A DNA stretch of 64,000 bases from Saccharothrix sp. HUAS TT1 (GCF_040744945.1 NZ_CP160453.1:2108001-2172000); one strand, 5' to 3'. Numbered from the stretch's first letter, positions 29,368 through 38,548 are shown. A program made the numbers and translations. Notes: generated by a model from the sequence alone, not told the origin.

Positions 29368-30720
29368 TCACGGATTCTGCTGCGTGCTCGGTGCCACTGA
29401 AGAGGCCGGCGGTGCGCTTGTCGTGGTGGTCGTCGTGGTCGTGGTCGTGGTGGTCGTCGTCCTGGGCGGTGGCGTCGTCGTGGTGGTGGTCGTGGTCGTC
29501 GTCGGCTGCTCGGTCGTCGTGGTCGGCTCGGCCGTGACCGTCTCGGTCTCCACGATCGTCGTCACCGGGGGCGTCGTGGTCGTGGTGGTCGGCGGGGCCG
29601 AGGACGAGCTGGACCCGCCACCGGGCGGCGTGACCGGGTCCTTGCCGAACCAGTCCAGCGCCACCGCCAGGACGCCCAGCAGCACCAGCGCGCCGAGCAC
29701 CACCGCGGCGATCACCAGCGGCCGGTTGTCGTTCGACGGCCGCTGCGGCGGCGCGGCGACCGGCGCCGCGCCACCCGTCGAGCGCGGACCGGGCCGCACC
29801 ACGCGGGTGCGGTCGGCGTCCAGGATCGCGGTGGCGCCCGCGGGCACCGGCGCGAACCCCGGCGAGCTGGCCGGCGAGAGCCCGGTCAGGCTCGGGTTGC
29901 GGCCGTGCGCGACCGCGCTGAGCATGTCGCGGGCCTGCGCCATGGTCGGCCGGTCGGCGGGGTCGTAGTTGAGCAGCCGCAGCAGCACGTCGGTCAGCGG
30001 GTGGTCGACCGTCGGCGGGTTGATCCGCCCGGCCGCGACCGCGTGCAGCACGCCCAGGGTGTTCTCCGACAGCCCGAACGGCGGCTCGCCCTCGGCCGCC
30101 GCGTACAGCGTCGAGCCGAGCGAAAACACGTCCGAGGCGGGCGTCGGGTCCTGGCCGCGGGCGATCTCCGGCGCCAGGTAGGCCGGGGTGCCCGCGATCA
30201 GACCGGTCTTGGTGACCGTGACGTCGTCGCTGGCCCGCGAGATGCCGAAGTCGGTGATCTTGACCAGGCCGTTGTCGGCGAGCAGCACGTTGCCGGGCTT
30301 CACGTCCCGGTGCACGATCCCGGCCGCGTGCGCGGCGGCCAGCGCGGCGGCGGCCTGCATGCCGATCTGGGCCACCTCGACCGGGTCGAGCGGGCCGTGC
30401 TCGGCCATCGTGTCGGCCAGGCTGTAGGACGGCAGGTACTCCATGACCAGGCACGGAGCGCCGTTCTCCTCCACCACGTCGTACACCGCGATGGCGTTGG
30501 GGTGGTGCAGCTTGGCGGCGATGCGGCCCTCGCGCATGGCGCGCTGGATCGCCTCGTCCTGCTCGCGCTCCTCCAGGCTCGGCGCCAGCAGCAGCTGCTT
30601 GATCGCCACGACCCGGCCGAGGCGTTCGTCCTGGGCGCGCCACACGACGCCCATCGCACCGCTGCCGATCCGGTCCAGGAACCGGTAGCGCTCGGCGATG
30701 ACGCGACCGTCGTTGCTCAC
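29368..30720 (-). CDS. Membrane Ser/Thr protein kinase with poly-Thr tail (kinase 3)
   Basis: The 450-residue kinase's catalytic domain is closely related to kinase 2 (GSGAMGVVW, Lys41, HRDVKPGN with Asp139, DFG, GTPAYLAPE). A transmembrane helix (PLVIAAVVLGALVLLGVLAVALDWF) lies near 340-364. The extracytoplasmic part has no folded domain, only a Ser/Thr/Pro tail of about 80 residues including long Thr runs, likely a wall-spanning and possibly glycosylated stalk (inference). GTG 30720 follows GAGGTGG. Confidence 0.93.
   Translation of the reverse strand: MSNDGRVIAERYRFLDRIGSGAMGVVWRAQDERLGRVVAIKQLLLAPSLEEREQDEAIQRAMREGRIAAKLHHPNAIAVYDVVEENGAPCLVMEYLPSYSLADTMAEHGPLDPVEVAQIGMQAAAALAAAHAAGIVHRDVKPGNVLLADNGLVKITDFGISRASDDVTVTKTGLIAGTPAYLAPEIARGQDPTPASDVFSLGSTLYAAAEGEPPFGLSENTLGVLHAVAAGRINPPTVDHPLTDVLLRLLNYDPADRPTMAQARDMLSAVAHGRNPSLTGLSPASSPGFAPVPAGATAILDADRTRVVRPGPRSTGGAAPVAAPPQRPSNDNRPLVIAAVVLGALVLLGVLAVALDWFGKDPVTPPGGGSSSSSAPPTTTTTTPPVTTIVETETVTAEPTTTTEQPTTTTTTTTTTPPPRTTTTTTTTTTTTTTSAPPASSVAPSTQQNP
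29404..29600. repeat. GTGGTCGTC triplet-type repeat coding for poly-Thr
   Basis: Runs of GTG/GTC triplets on the plus strand encode the Thr tail of kinase 3 on the minus strand. The tract is a slippage-prone microsatellite-like stretch; length variation between strains would keep the frame. Confidence 0.75.
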
Positions 30721-31120
30721 CGGACCACCTCGCTGGGGCGCTGCGTGACCGCGGCAAGGGCAGCAGGTCTCACGCTCGGGCTCCTCGTCGTGCGGATCGG
30801 TGCGCGGAACAGGCTAGGCCACCGCTCGCCCGCAGAGCCTACCCCGGCCGTGACGACGTCTTTCGAGCCGTTGCGCAGGTCACGTGAGCCGAGGGGTGAC
30901 CGGGAAGGGATACCTGATACCGGGCCGTAAGGACACCCGTTCGCACGAAGATCGCCAGTTTTGCGGCCGAACGGGCTAACTGCCTGGTGCGTCACCCGCA
31001 CGGGGGTGCTCGTCGGCCGGTCAGCGGGGGTTCGGCGGGCGTCCGGGCGCCGCGGGACCGCCACTCGGGCACGCCCGGCGGCGGGTTCTCCGACGTGCTC
31101 GGCGGACGTCGTCGCGGCGG
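30721..31120. other. 400-bp intergenic region without a gene
   Basis: Upstream region of kinase 3 and downstream region of the 297-residue membrane protein gene. It should hold the kinase 3 promoter. I see no convincing open frame with actinobacterial codon bias, tRNA or clear terminator. Confidence 0.6.
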
Positions 31121-32014
31121 TCAGCCGGTCGGGGCGAAGAAGTCGAACCCGCCGATCGGGTTCAGGATCTCGCCGAGGTCGAGCTCCAAACCGATGCCGG
31201 GGGAGTCGTCCCCGGTCGGCGGCGTGCTCGGGGTGGTCGAGGACGGCGGCGTCGAGGACGGCGGGGTGGAGGTCGACGGCGCGGAGGTCGACGGCGTGGC
31301 CGACGGCGGCTGCGAGCTGCTGCTCGGCGGCGGGGGAGTCGTGGTGCTGGTGCTCGGCGCCGTGGTCGTCGTCTGCGGGCTGCTCGTGGTCGGCGACTCC
31401 GTGCCGGTCGTCGGCTGCTGCTGGGCCTGCGGCTCCTGCGTCGCGGTCGGCTGCTGCGCGGTGGTCCGCTGCGCGCGCTGCTCGGTCGTCCGCTCGACCC
31501 GCTGCGGCTGGTCGGGCGTCGCCGTGGTGGTGTCGACCTGCGCCTGCACGGCCTGCTGCTGGGCGGCGGCGGCGCCGAGGTCCTTGGTGAGGGTGTTGGT
31601 GGCCCGGGCGGCCGGGCGGGCGTCGAAGCGCACCTCCGCCGGCGGCCGCTCGTCCGGGGAGGACAGCAGGTTGGTCGCGCTGAACGCCACGGTGCCCGCG
31701 AGCACGACGCCGCCACTGGCCATCGCGACGAGCTTCGGCACCGAGAGCCCGCCGCCGCGCTCCTCCTCGCCGGCGCGCCCCTCGCGGCGCAGCAGCTCGG
31801 TGATGTGCAGCTCGCGGCCGGAGAGGTTGGTCGCGGAGAAGCGCACGGTCTCCTCGTCGGCGGAGGCCCGGTGCCCGGTGGCCCGCTGCTCGACGACCCG
31901 CTCGGTGATCCGCGGGATCGGCTGCGTCTCCGCCTCGCGCCTGGCGATCAGCTCGGCGACCGACAGCTTGGCCGTCGAGCCATCCTGCCGACGGCGTTTG
32001 TCGTCGTTCGACAC
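31121..32014 (-). CDS. Single-pass membrane protein with Ser/Thr/Pro tail
   Basis: Function not recognised. 297 residues. The cytoplasmic N-terminus contains two related motifs, SVAELIARRE (about 18-27) and LHITELLRREGR (about 70-81). A transmembrane helix lies near 93-112, a Gln/Ala coiled-coil-like section near 135-170, then a Pro/Ser/Thr tail to the end (GGFDFFAPTG). The VAELI motif recurs in the next protein, suggesting a common cytoplasmic partner. The GTG start has GGGAGAGG 9 nt upstream. Neighbouring kinases make it a candidate phosphorylation target (inference). Confidence 0.8.
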   Translation of the reverse strand: MSNDDKRRRQDGSTAKLSVAELIARREAETQPIPRITERVVEQRATGHRASADEETVRFSATNLSGRELHITELLRREGRAGEEERGGGLSVPKLVAMASGGVVLAGTVAFSATNLLSSPDERPPAEVRFDARPAARATNTLTKDLGAAAAQQQAVQAQVDTTTATPDQPQRVERTTEQRAQRTTAQQPTATQEPQAQQQPTTGTESPTTSSPQTTTTAPSTSTTTPPPPSSSSQPPSATPSTSAPSTSTPPSSTPPSSTTPSTPPTGDDSPGIGLELDLGEILNPIGGFDFFAPTG

Positions 32015-32171
32015 CGCTGGACACCTCTCCCGGGGAGTGCATTGCGCTACTGACCGGGATCATGGATACCGAATCGTGACCGTTCGCGTAACCCCTTTGA
32101 GTGAAGTTTCCTACGACCCACAGAGTTTTTTGCACGCTGAGTAAGCAATCAGGCTTGATCGCTACTCAGCG

Positions 32172-32951
32172 TCAACGCCGTTGGGCCGACACCACCTCGG
32201 TGCCGACGATGCGCGGGACGGTCGTGTCCGTCAACCGGAAAACCTGCTCCACCCGGATCCACCGACCGGTGCGCTCCTGCATCGACACCACCGCGAGCAC
32301 CGCGCCGTCCGGCCGCAGCCGGGTCGACTCGATCGTGATCGACTGCACCTGGCCCCACGAGTCGACGAAGTCGCGCGGGTCGCCGCCGAGCAGGTCCGGC
32401 GACAGCAGCCGGGACGCGTCACCCGGCCTGGTCGGCAGCAGCTCGAAGAACCGGCGCACCACGTCGACCCCCGGCTGCGAACCGAGCGCCAGCTCCGCCG
32501 GCGAGACCACGGCGGGCACGTCCGGCGGCTGGTCGGCGGCCAGTGGTGCGGTGCGGCCGACCGGCTCGGGCGCCCGGTCGACCGGTCCGCCGACCAGCTC
32601 GGCCACCAGCAGGTCCGGCCGCAGGGCGGTCGACCCGGTGATCGGCGCGGGCGAGGTGACCTGCGGCTGGTCGGGACCGGTGGGGCGGTCCTGGGCCAGG
32701 ATCGAGGCCGCGGCGACGGACGCCAGCAGCACGATCGCCCCGGTGGCCACCCCGGCGAGCTTGGCCGTCCGGTTGGCCCGCCCGGCCACCGCGGGGGTGT
32801 GGTCGGCGGGCGGGTCGGTCACCAGGACGTGGCCGGCGGCCTGGTCGCGGGTCCGGATCCGCACCGGCGCGGGCTGCTTCCCGATCAGCTCCGCCACCGT
32901 GACCGAACCCGCGCGGTTGTGCCTGCGACCGCTCGTCGTGAGGCGCTGCAC
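32172..32951 (-). CDS. Membrane-anchored protein with the kinase-type extracytoplasmic domain
   Basis: Function not recognised by family, but the 259 residues show a clear layout. N-terminal TVAELIGKQ motif (about 18-26), a transmembrane helix near 66-86 (LAGVATGAIVLLASVAAASIL), a linker, and a C-terminal domain from about 161 with FELLP (169-173) and SWGQVQSI. These motifs and the spacing between them match the extracytoplasmic domains of kinases 1 and 2, so this looks like a kinase sensor half without the kinase. NTF2-like fold is my guess. GTG 32951 is the start. Confidence 0.8.
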   Translation of the reverse strand: MQRLTTSGRRHNRAGSVTVAELIGKQPAPVRIRTRDQAAGHVLVTDPPADHTPAVAGRANRTAKLAGVATGAIVLLASVAAASILAQDRPTGPDQPQVTSPAPITGSTALRPDLLVAELVGGPVDRAPEPVGRTAPLAADQPPDVPAVVSPAELALGSQPGVDVVRRFFELLPTRPGDASRLLSPDLLGGDPRDFVDSWGQVQSITIESTRLRPDGAVLAVVSMQERTGRWIRVEQVFRLTDTTVPRIVGTEVVSAQRR

Positions 32952-33098
32952 TGGCGACTCCCTCTTCGTTCGTCGCCAGAACTCGTACCGTGGGGGCGGG
33001 ACGGGAAGCCAGCTCAGCGCCGGACTTCACTCGTTCGTGGCGACCAGCGGTCAGAAGCCGTCGCTCGAACGGGGGAAGGACTACGGACCGGCGCGGGA

Positions 33099-34028
33099 CT
33101 AGGCGCCGTTCGCGGGCCGTTCGCCGTCGATCAGCGGCACGCCGGTGGTGGTGAACACCAGCTCGCGCTTCTCCGTGGAGGTCGACCCGTCCTTGCGCGT
33201 CACCTGGAGCGTGCTGACCGTGACGCCGCGGGTGGGGTCCACGCTGATCTCCCGCACCTCGATCAGCGACACGTCGCCGAACCGCTCCTCCAGCACCGCC
33301 TCGCCGCTCACCCGGAACGCGTCGGTGACCAGGCTCAGCACGACGCCCGAGTTCGCCGCCACCTCTTCGTAGAACAGCTCGGTGCTGGTCGCGATCGCCT
33401 CGGCGTCCACGACCGGTTGCGACTCGACGGGCACGGTCGTGACGTGCGGGGACGACCCAGGGCCCGGGTCGCCGCCGACGCGCGCGGTCGCGGGGACGTC
33501 ACCGGTGCCGGCGGCGTCGACCGCGGCGGCGCGCGGGTCGTGCCCGGCGGCCGCGGCGGCCTTGCGGTCCGGCGGCTTCGACGTGGACGTGGTCGTCGGC
33601 GGCGGTGGTGTGGTGGGGAAGCCGGTCAGCAGCGGCACGTCCACCGGGTAGCCGGGCAACCCGATGCGCTCGGTCGGGTTGACGGTGCCGACCAGCTTGG
33701 CCGCCGCGATGGCCAGGCCGACCAGGACGCCCGCCGACGACAGCACGGCGAACCAGGCGGCCCGCTTCCACGTCCGGGGCGGCGTGACCGACGCGGGCAC
33801 CAGGCCGATGTTGAACTTGCCGAGCCCCATCGCGTCGGTGTCGACCAGCGGGTCCGGCGGGGGCAGCGGTCGTGCGGGCAGTGGCCGTGCGAGCAGCGGT
33901 TGCGCGGGCTCGAGCGGCCGGCGCTCCGGGAGCGGCGTGTGCTCCAGCTCGCCGCCCATGGGCAGCCAGAGGGCCGCCCCGTCGTCCAGCCGATGTCGAC
34001 CCGACCGTTCGGGTTCCCCGATGTCCAT
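33099..34028 (-). CDS. Membrane-anchored protein with possible NTF2-like C-terminal domain
   Basis: 309 residues from ATG 34028, chosen because GGGAGGGG lies 10 nt upstream; GTG 34082 would add 18 residues. The cytoplasmic N-terminus is Pro/Leu-rich (repeats such as LLARPLPARPLPPP), a transmembrane helix lies near 100-122, a Pro/Thr linker follows, and a C-terminal domain from about 210 reads STELFYEEVAANSG...ERFGDVSLIEVREISVD. This weakly resembles the shared domain of its neighbours. Not recognised as a named family. Confidence 0.75.
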   Translation of the reverse strand: MDIGEPERSGRHRLDDGAALWLPMGGELEHTPLPERRPLEPAQPLLARPLPARPLPPPDPLVDTDAMGLGKFNIGLVPASVTPPRTWKRAAWFAVLSSAGVLVGLAIAAAKLVGTVNPTERIGLPGYPVDVPLLTGFPTTPPPPTTTSTSKPPDRKAAAAAGHDPRAAAVDAAGTGDVPATARVGGDPGPGSSPHVTTVPVESQPVVDAEAIATSTELFYEEVAANSGVVLSLVTDAFRVSGEAVLEERFGDVSLIEVREISVDPTRGVTVSTLQVTRKDGSTSTEKRELVFTTTGVPLIDGERPANGA

Positions 34029-34266
34029 GCTGTGCAGACCCCTCCCGCCCCCCGGGCCTGACGGCCCTCGCCGGTTCTTCACCTGTCGGGCTGGAACTCA
34101 CCTGGTGGGTTCACGTGCCGCGAGGAGTGGGGGTGGGACGCCGAGGCTCCCGCGACCACCTGAGCGTATGCGCTGGTCGGAGCTCCAGCCGGACAGATCA
34201 GTCTTGTGAACCCGAGCGACACACGTAAGGGTGAAATCGGGGTTGCGGGTCTTCAGTTCCCGCTGC

Positions 34267-34581
34267 TCAGCTCCCGCTGTTCAGCTTCTTCCGGGTGCCC
34301 TGCAGCGCGTTGGTGGCGGCGAGACCGGCGCCACCGGCGATCAGCGCGCCGATGACGTCGCCCGAGACGTTCTCCCCGGACGTGATCAGCAGGCCGACCA
34401 GCGCGATGATCGTCGTGACCCCGGCGAGGGCCCACCGGCTGCGCACGTACTGGGCGATGGGCGCGCCTGCGGCGCGCTTGGACTTTGCGGCGGAACCGAG
34501 CATCGCGAGGTAGCCGTCGTGCGCGAGCGCGGCGAGCACGCCCAGGATCGCGATGAGGCCCGTGATGAGACCGATGACCAT
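34267..34581 (-). CDS. Small membrane protein
   Basis: 104 residues with three or four hydrophobic helices ([54 protein letters not shown]) and a basic central loop (KSKRAAG). Not recognised. It is divergent from the deacetylase gene by 61 bp. Confidence 0.75.
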   Translation of the reverse strand: MVIGLITGLIAILGVLAALAHDGYLAMLGSAAKSKRAAGAPIAQYVRSRWALAGVTTIIALVGLLITSGENVSGDVIGALIAGGAGLAATNALQGTRKKLNSGS

Positions 34582-34642
34582 GGCACCAGTGTGCCCTCGG
34601 CCGAACCCGCTGGACCATCCGTGATCGCCCTGATATCCACCG

Positions 34643-35728
34643 GTGATGGAGGTCTTCTGGCACGACGCCTGCCTGGAGCACGACACCGGCAGCGGGCTGT
34701 GGGAGCTGCCCGGCCGGTGGGACTGGCTCGACGCGGCCGAACCGCACCCGGAGAACGCGGACCGGCTGCGCACGTTCCGGCACGCGCTGCGGCACGGCCC
34801 GGTCGCGCCGCACCTGTCCTGGTCGACCGGCCGGTTCGCCACCGACGAGGAGCTGGCCCGCGTGCACGCCCCGTCGTACCTGGCCGAGCTCCGGGCCGCG
34901 TGCGAGCGGCGCACCGCCGTCGAGGTCAACACGGTCGTCGGCCCCGGCTCGTGGGACGCGGTCCGCGCCGCCGCCGGCACCGCGCTGGCCGCGCACGAGG
35001 CCGTCGCGACCGGCCGCACGCGGTTGGCCTACGCCCTGGTCCGCCCGCCCGGCCACCACGCCCAGCCGGCCGCGGCCGACGGGTACTGCCTGGTCAACAA
35101 CGCCGCCCTGGTCGCCGAGACGGCCCGCCGGGCGGGGCGCCGGGTCGCCGTCCTGGACTGGGACGTGCACCACGGCAACGGCACGCAGGAGGTGTTCCGC
35201 GACACGCCGGACGTGCTCACCGTCTCGGTGCACATGCGGCACGGGCCGTGGGGCGCGAACCACCCGCAGACCGGCGCGCCCGCCGAGTCCGGGCCGTCGA
35301 ACGTCAACGTCGAGCTGTCCCTCGGCGCGGGCGACGGCGCGTACCGGCGCGCGCTGGAGGAGGTCGCGTTCCCGGCGCTGGCCGAGTTCGGCGCGGACTT
35401 CCTGGTCTGCGCGTCCGGCTTCGACGGGTCCGCGTTCGACCCCAACGGCAGGCACAACCTCACCGCCGACGGCTACCGCGCCATCGGCCGGGCGGTGTCG
35501 GGCCTCGGCCTGCCGACCGTGCTCACGCAGGAGGGCGGCTACCTGCGCGGCTACTCCGCGCTGTGCCTGCACGCCCTGGTGGAGGGCCTGCTCGGCCTGC
35601 GCCTGCTGGAGGACCCGCTGGCCTACGTGCCGGACGACGTGCAGCTGGTGGACGTGGACCTGGCCCGCGCCAAGTCCACGCTCACCACCTGGGACTTCGC
35701 CCGCCGACCCGCGCGGGCGCCCGGCTAG
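34643..35728 (+). CDS. Class II histone deacetylase-family (acetoin utilisation-type) amidohydrolase
   Basis: The 361-residue zinc deacetylase has PPGHHAQP (catalytic His pair), [10 protein letters not shown] (zinc ligands Asp and His) and [11 protein letters not shown] near the C-terminus. Bacterial members act on acetyl-lysine proteins or acetylpolyamines; the substrate here is open. GTG 34643 (or the next codon, ATG 34646) is the start. There is no ribosome site, and TGATAT ends 6 nt upstream, suggesting leaderless translation. Its TAG stop shares CTAG with the chorismate mutase stop. Confidence 0.92.
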   Translation: MMEVFWHDACLEHDTGSGLWELPGRWDWLDAAEPHPENADRLRTFRHALRHGPVAPHLSWSTGRFATDEELARVHAPSYLAELRAACERRTAVEVNTVVGPGSWDAVRAAAGTALAAHEAVATGRTRLAYALVRPPGHHAQPAAADGYCLVNNAALVAETARRAGRRVAVLDWDVHHGNGTQEVFRDTPDVLTVSVHMRHGPWGANHPQTGAPAESGPSNVNVELSLGAGDGAYRRALEEVAFPALAEFGADFLVCASGFDGSAFDPNGRHNLTADGYRAIGRAVSGLGLPTVLTQEGGYLRGYSALCLHALVEGLLGLRLLEDPLAYVPDDVQLVDVDLARAKSTLTTWDFARRPARAPG

Positions 35729-36003
35729 CGGCCGAGCGGGCCGCGGCCGAGCTTGAGCAGGATCATCGCCAGGTCCCGGCCCTCCGGACCCAGGTCCTTG
35801 TACCTGTTGATCACGTCGATCTCGCGGTTGTGCACGATCCGGGTGCCCCCGGCGGCCATCCGCGCCGCGCCGATGATCTTGGAGACCTCGATGCGCCGCT
35901 TGACCAGCCGGAGCAGCTCGGCGTCCAGGTGGTCGATCTCCTGGCGCAGGGCGTCGACGTCCGGGGCGGTTCCGGTGTCCGGGGCGGTTTCGGTGCTGTT
36001 CAC
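35725..36003 (-). CDS. aroQ: Chorismate mutase, AroQ-delta type
   Basis: Rearranges chorismate to prephenate, the branch point to Phe and Tyr. The 92 residues align with the intracellular mutase of M. tuberculosis (Rv0948c). R20, R37, R48 and R60 match its active-site arginines, and the ending [10 protein letters not shown] resembles the C-terminus through which DAHP synthase activates that enzyme. Like it, this protein probably needs DAHP synthase as a partner (inference). GTG 36003 is the start. The leader upstream encodes a Phe/Tyr-containing peptide followed by an attenuator hairpin. Confidence 0.95.
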   Translation of the reverse strand: MNSTETAPDTGTAPDVDALRQEIDHLDAELLRLVKRRIEVSKIIGAARMAAGGTRIVHNREIDVINRYKDLGPEGRDLAMILLKLGRGPLGR

Positions 36004-36050
36004 GGTGACGACCTCTCGACTCTGGTTGGAGTCCCAAGCCCTGGCAGCAG

Positions 36051-36084
36051 CGAAGCCCCGGGGTCCGAGGACTCCGGGGCTTCG
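36051..36084 (-). terminator. Attenuator hairpin in the aroQ leader
   Basis: CGAAGCCCCGG (36051-36061) pairs perfectly with CCGGGGCTTCG (36074-36084) with a 12-nt loop, 48 nt before the aroQ start and 16 nt after the leader-peptide stop. On the minus strand the 5' side contains CCGGAGTCC (36077 to 36069), exactly complementary to GGACTCCGG inside the leader peptide gene (36126 to 36118), giving an alternative antiterminator. There is no T-run. Confidence 0.75.
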
Positions 36085-36100
36085 TGGTGGCTTGACGGCG

Positions 36101-36163
36101 CTAGCGGTCCACGGGAGCCGGAGTCCGGTTCCCGTAGTAAAACTCGAAGTGGGCCGTGCGCAC
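36101..36163 (-). CDS. Phe/Tyr leader peptide of the aroQ attenuator
   Basis: A 20-residue open frame starts at GTG 36163 and ends TAG 36101. It contains HFEFYY, i.e. two Phe and two adjacent Tyr codons in six, just before the attenuator of a Phe/Tyr pathway gene. -10-like CATGAT ends 6 nt before the GTG and no ribosome site is seen, so a leaderless leader mRNA is likely. Starved Phe/Tyr tRNAs would stall the ribosome here and favour the antiterminator (inference from classical amino-acid attenuators). Confidence 0.75.
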   Translation of the reverse strand: MRTAHFEFYYGNRTPAPVDR

Positions 36164-36220
36164 CGGCACATCATGCCACAGCCGCGGGCTGTCGGGGGTA
36201 GCCGGTAACGTGAACAGGCG

Positions 36221-38548
36221 ATGAGCGCCTTGTTCGACTTGCCCCCAAGTCCCCCCACCCCCCGGTCCGCGCGGTTGCTCGAAGACCTGAACCCGTCCCA
36301 GCGCCGGGCCGTCGAGCACTCGGGCGCCCCGCTGCTGGTCGTCGCGGGTGCGGGCTCCGGCAAGACGCGCGTGCTGACCCGCCGGATCGCCTACCTGCTC
36401 GCCGAGCGCGACGTCCACCCGGGCGAGGTCATGGCGATCACCTTCACCAACAAGGCCGCCGCCGAGATGAAGGAGCGCGTGGCCGACCTGGTCGGCGCGC
36501 GCGCCCGCTCGATGTGGGTGTCGACCTTCCACTCCATGTGCGTGCGGGTCATGCGCCGCGAGGCCAAGACCCTCGGCATGTCGTCCAACTTCTCCATCTA
36601 CGACTCCGACGACACCCGCCGGCTGATCACGCTGGTGGCCCGCGACCTCGACCTGGACCCGAAGCGCTACCCGGCGCGCACGCTGGCGATCCACATCTCG
36701 AACCTGAAGAACGAGCTGGTCGACGCCGCCACCGCCAAGGAGCGGGCGACCAACGACCTGGAGCGCCGCGTCGCCGAGGTCTACGAGAGCTACCAGCGCC
36801 GGTTGGGCGAGTCGAACTCGCTCGACTTCGACGACCTGATCATGCGGACCGTCGAGCTGCTGCAGGACCACCCGGACGTGGCCGAGCACTACCACCGCCG
36901 GTTCCGGCACGTGCTGGTCGACGAGTACCAGGACACCAACCACGCCCAGTACACGCTGGTCCGCGAGCTGATCGGCTCCGGGAAGGACGGCGTGCCGCCG
37001 GGCGAGCTGTGCGTGGTGGGCGACGCCGACCAGTCGATCTACGCCTTCCGCGGCGCGACGATCCGCAACATCGTGGAGTTCGAGCGGGACTACCCGCAGG
37101 CCACCACGATCCTGCTGGAGCAGAACTACCGGTCCACCCAGACGATCCTGAGCGCCGCGAACGCCGTCATCTCGCGCAACCCCGACCGCCGCGACAAGCG
37201 GCTGTGGAGCGACCTCGGCGACGGCGAGAAGATCGTCGGCTACGTCGCGGACAACGAGCACGACGAGGCGCAGTTCGTCGCCAACGAGATCGACCGGCTG
37301 GTCGACACCGGCGAGGCGAACAACGGCGAGATCGCCGTGTTCTACCGGACCAACAACCAGTCGCGCGTGTTCGAGGAGATCTTCATCCGCCTCGGCCTGC
37401 CCTACCGGGTGGTCGGCGGCGTCCGGTTCTACGAGCGGCGCGAGGTGCGGGACGCGCTGGCGTACCTGCGGGCGCTGTCCAACCCGGACGACACGGTGTC
37501 GCTGCGGCGCATCCTCAACGTGCCCAAGCGCGGCATCGGCGACCGCGCGGAGGCGTGCGTGTCGATGTACGCCGAGCGCGAGCGGATCAGCTTCGCGGCG
37601 GCGCTGCGGGACGCGGTGACCGGCAAGGTGCCGCTGCTCAACCCGCGGTCGCGCAACGCCATCGCCGGGTTCGTCGAGCTGATGGACGAGCTGGGGGTGC
37701 TGGTCGAGCGCGGCGACGACGTGGCCGACGTCCTGGAAGCGGTGCTGGAGAAGACCGCCTACCGGGCCGAGCTGGAGGCCAGCGACGACCCGCAGGACCA
37801 CACCCGGGTGGAGAACCTGAACGAGCTGGTCACGGTGGCCCGCGAGTTCACCGACCTGGGCGCGGCGCCGCCCGCCCCGGACGAGGCGGCGCCCCCCGAC
37901 GCCGCGGAGCTGCCCGCCGAGGGCTCGCTGGCGGCGTTCCTGGAGCGGGTGTCGCTGGTCGCGGACGCCGACTCGGTGCCGGACGCGGAGTCCGACGGCG
38001 TGGTCACGCTGATGACCCTGCACACCGCCAAGGGCCTGGAGTACCCGGTCGTGTTCTGCACGGGCTGGGAGGACGGCGTCTTCCCGCACCTGCGGGCGCT
38101 CGGCGACCCGACCGAGCTGGCCGAGGAGCGGCGGCTCGCGTACGTGGGCATCACCCGGGCTCGGCAGCGGCTGTACCTGTCGCGGGCGCTGGTGCGCTCG
38201 GCGTGGGGCCAGCCGTCGGCCAACCCGGCGTCGCGGTTCCTCGACGAGATCCCGGCCGACCTGCTCGACTGGCGCCGGCTGGAGCCGAGGCGTTCCGCGC
38301 CGTCCGCGCCGACGTCGTGGGGCCGCGGCTCGGGTCCGTCGCGCCCGGCGCCGGCCGGCGCGGGTTGGAAGGACACGCCCGCGGTGAAGCTGGACGTCGG
38401 CGACCGGGTGAGCCACGACAAGTACGGGCTCGGCCGCGTGGTGGCCGTGGACGGCTCGGGGCCCCGTGCGACGGCCACGATCGACTTCGGCGGCGCGGGG
38501 ACCGTGCGGCTGATGCTCATCGGCGGCGTGCCGCTCGTGAAGCTCTGA
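36221..38548 (+). CDS. pcrA: ATP-dependent DNA helicase PcrA/UvrD1
   Basis: The 775-residue superfamily 1A 3'-5' helicase is used in nucleotide excision repair and replication restart. Q motif LNPSQRRAV, Walker A GAGSGKTR (about 45-52), motif Ia TFTNKAAAEM, Walker B DEYQDTN, QNYRS, and motif VI YVGITRA are present in order. The C-terminal 70 residues (GDRVSHDKYGLGRVVAV) form the Tudor-like domain that binds RNA polymerase in PcrA. It is divergent from aroQ; the start follows TAACGT by 9 nt. Gene order matches Rv0948c-Rv0949. Confidence 0.96.
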   Translation: MSALFDLPPSPPTPRSARLLEDLNPSQRRAVEHSGAPLLVVAGAGSGKTRVLTRRIAYLLAERDVHPGEVMAITFTNKAAAEMKERVADLVGARARSMWVSTFHSMCVRVMRREAKTLGMSSNFSIYDSDDTRRLITLVARDLDLDPKRYPARTLAIHISNLKNELVDAATAKERATNDLERRVAEVYESYQRRLGESNSLDFDDLIMRTVELLQDHPDVAEHYHRRFRHVLVDEYQDTNHAQYTLVRELIGSGKDGVPPGELCVVGDADQSIYAFRGATIRNIVEFERDYPQATTILLEQNYRSTQTILSAANAVISRNPDRRDKRLWSDLGDGEKIVGYVADNEHDEAQFVANEIDRLVDTGEANNGEIAVFYRTNNQSRVFEEIFIRLGLPYRVVGGVRFYERREVRDALAYLRALSNPDDTVSLRRILNVPKRGIGDRAEACVSMYAERERISFAAALRDAVTGKVPLLNPRSRNAIAGFVELMDELGVLVERGDDVADVLEAVLEKTAYRAELEASDDPQDHTRVENLNELVTVAREFTDLGAAPPAPDEAAPPDAAELPAEGSLAAFLERVSLVADADSVPDAESDGVVTLMTLHTAKGLEYPVVFCTGWEDGVFPHLRALGDPTELAEERRLAYVGITRARQRLYLSRALVRSAWGQPSANPASRFLDEIPADLLDWRRLEPRRSAPSAPTSWGRGSGPSRPAPAGAGWKDTPAVKLDVGDRVSHDKYGLGRVVAVDGSGPRATATIDFGGAGTVRLMLIGGVPLVKL

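Noticed and set aside
29404..29600. CRISPR-like or satellite array
   Set aside because: Units are triplets without spacers and encode the Thr tail of a kinase in frame.
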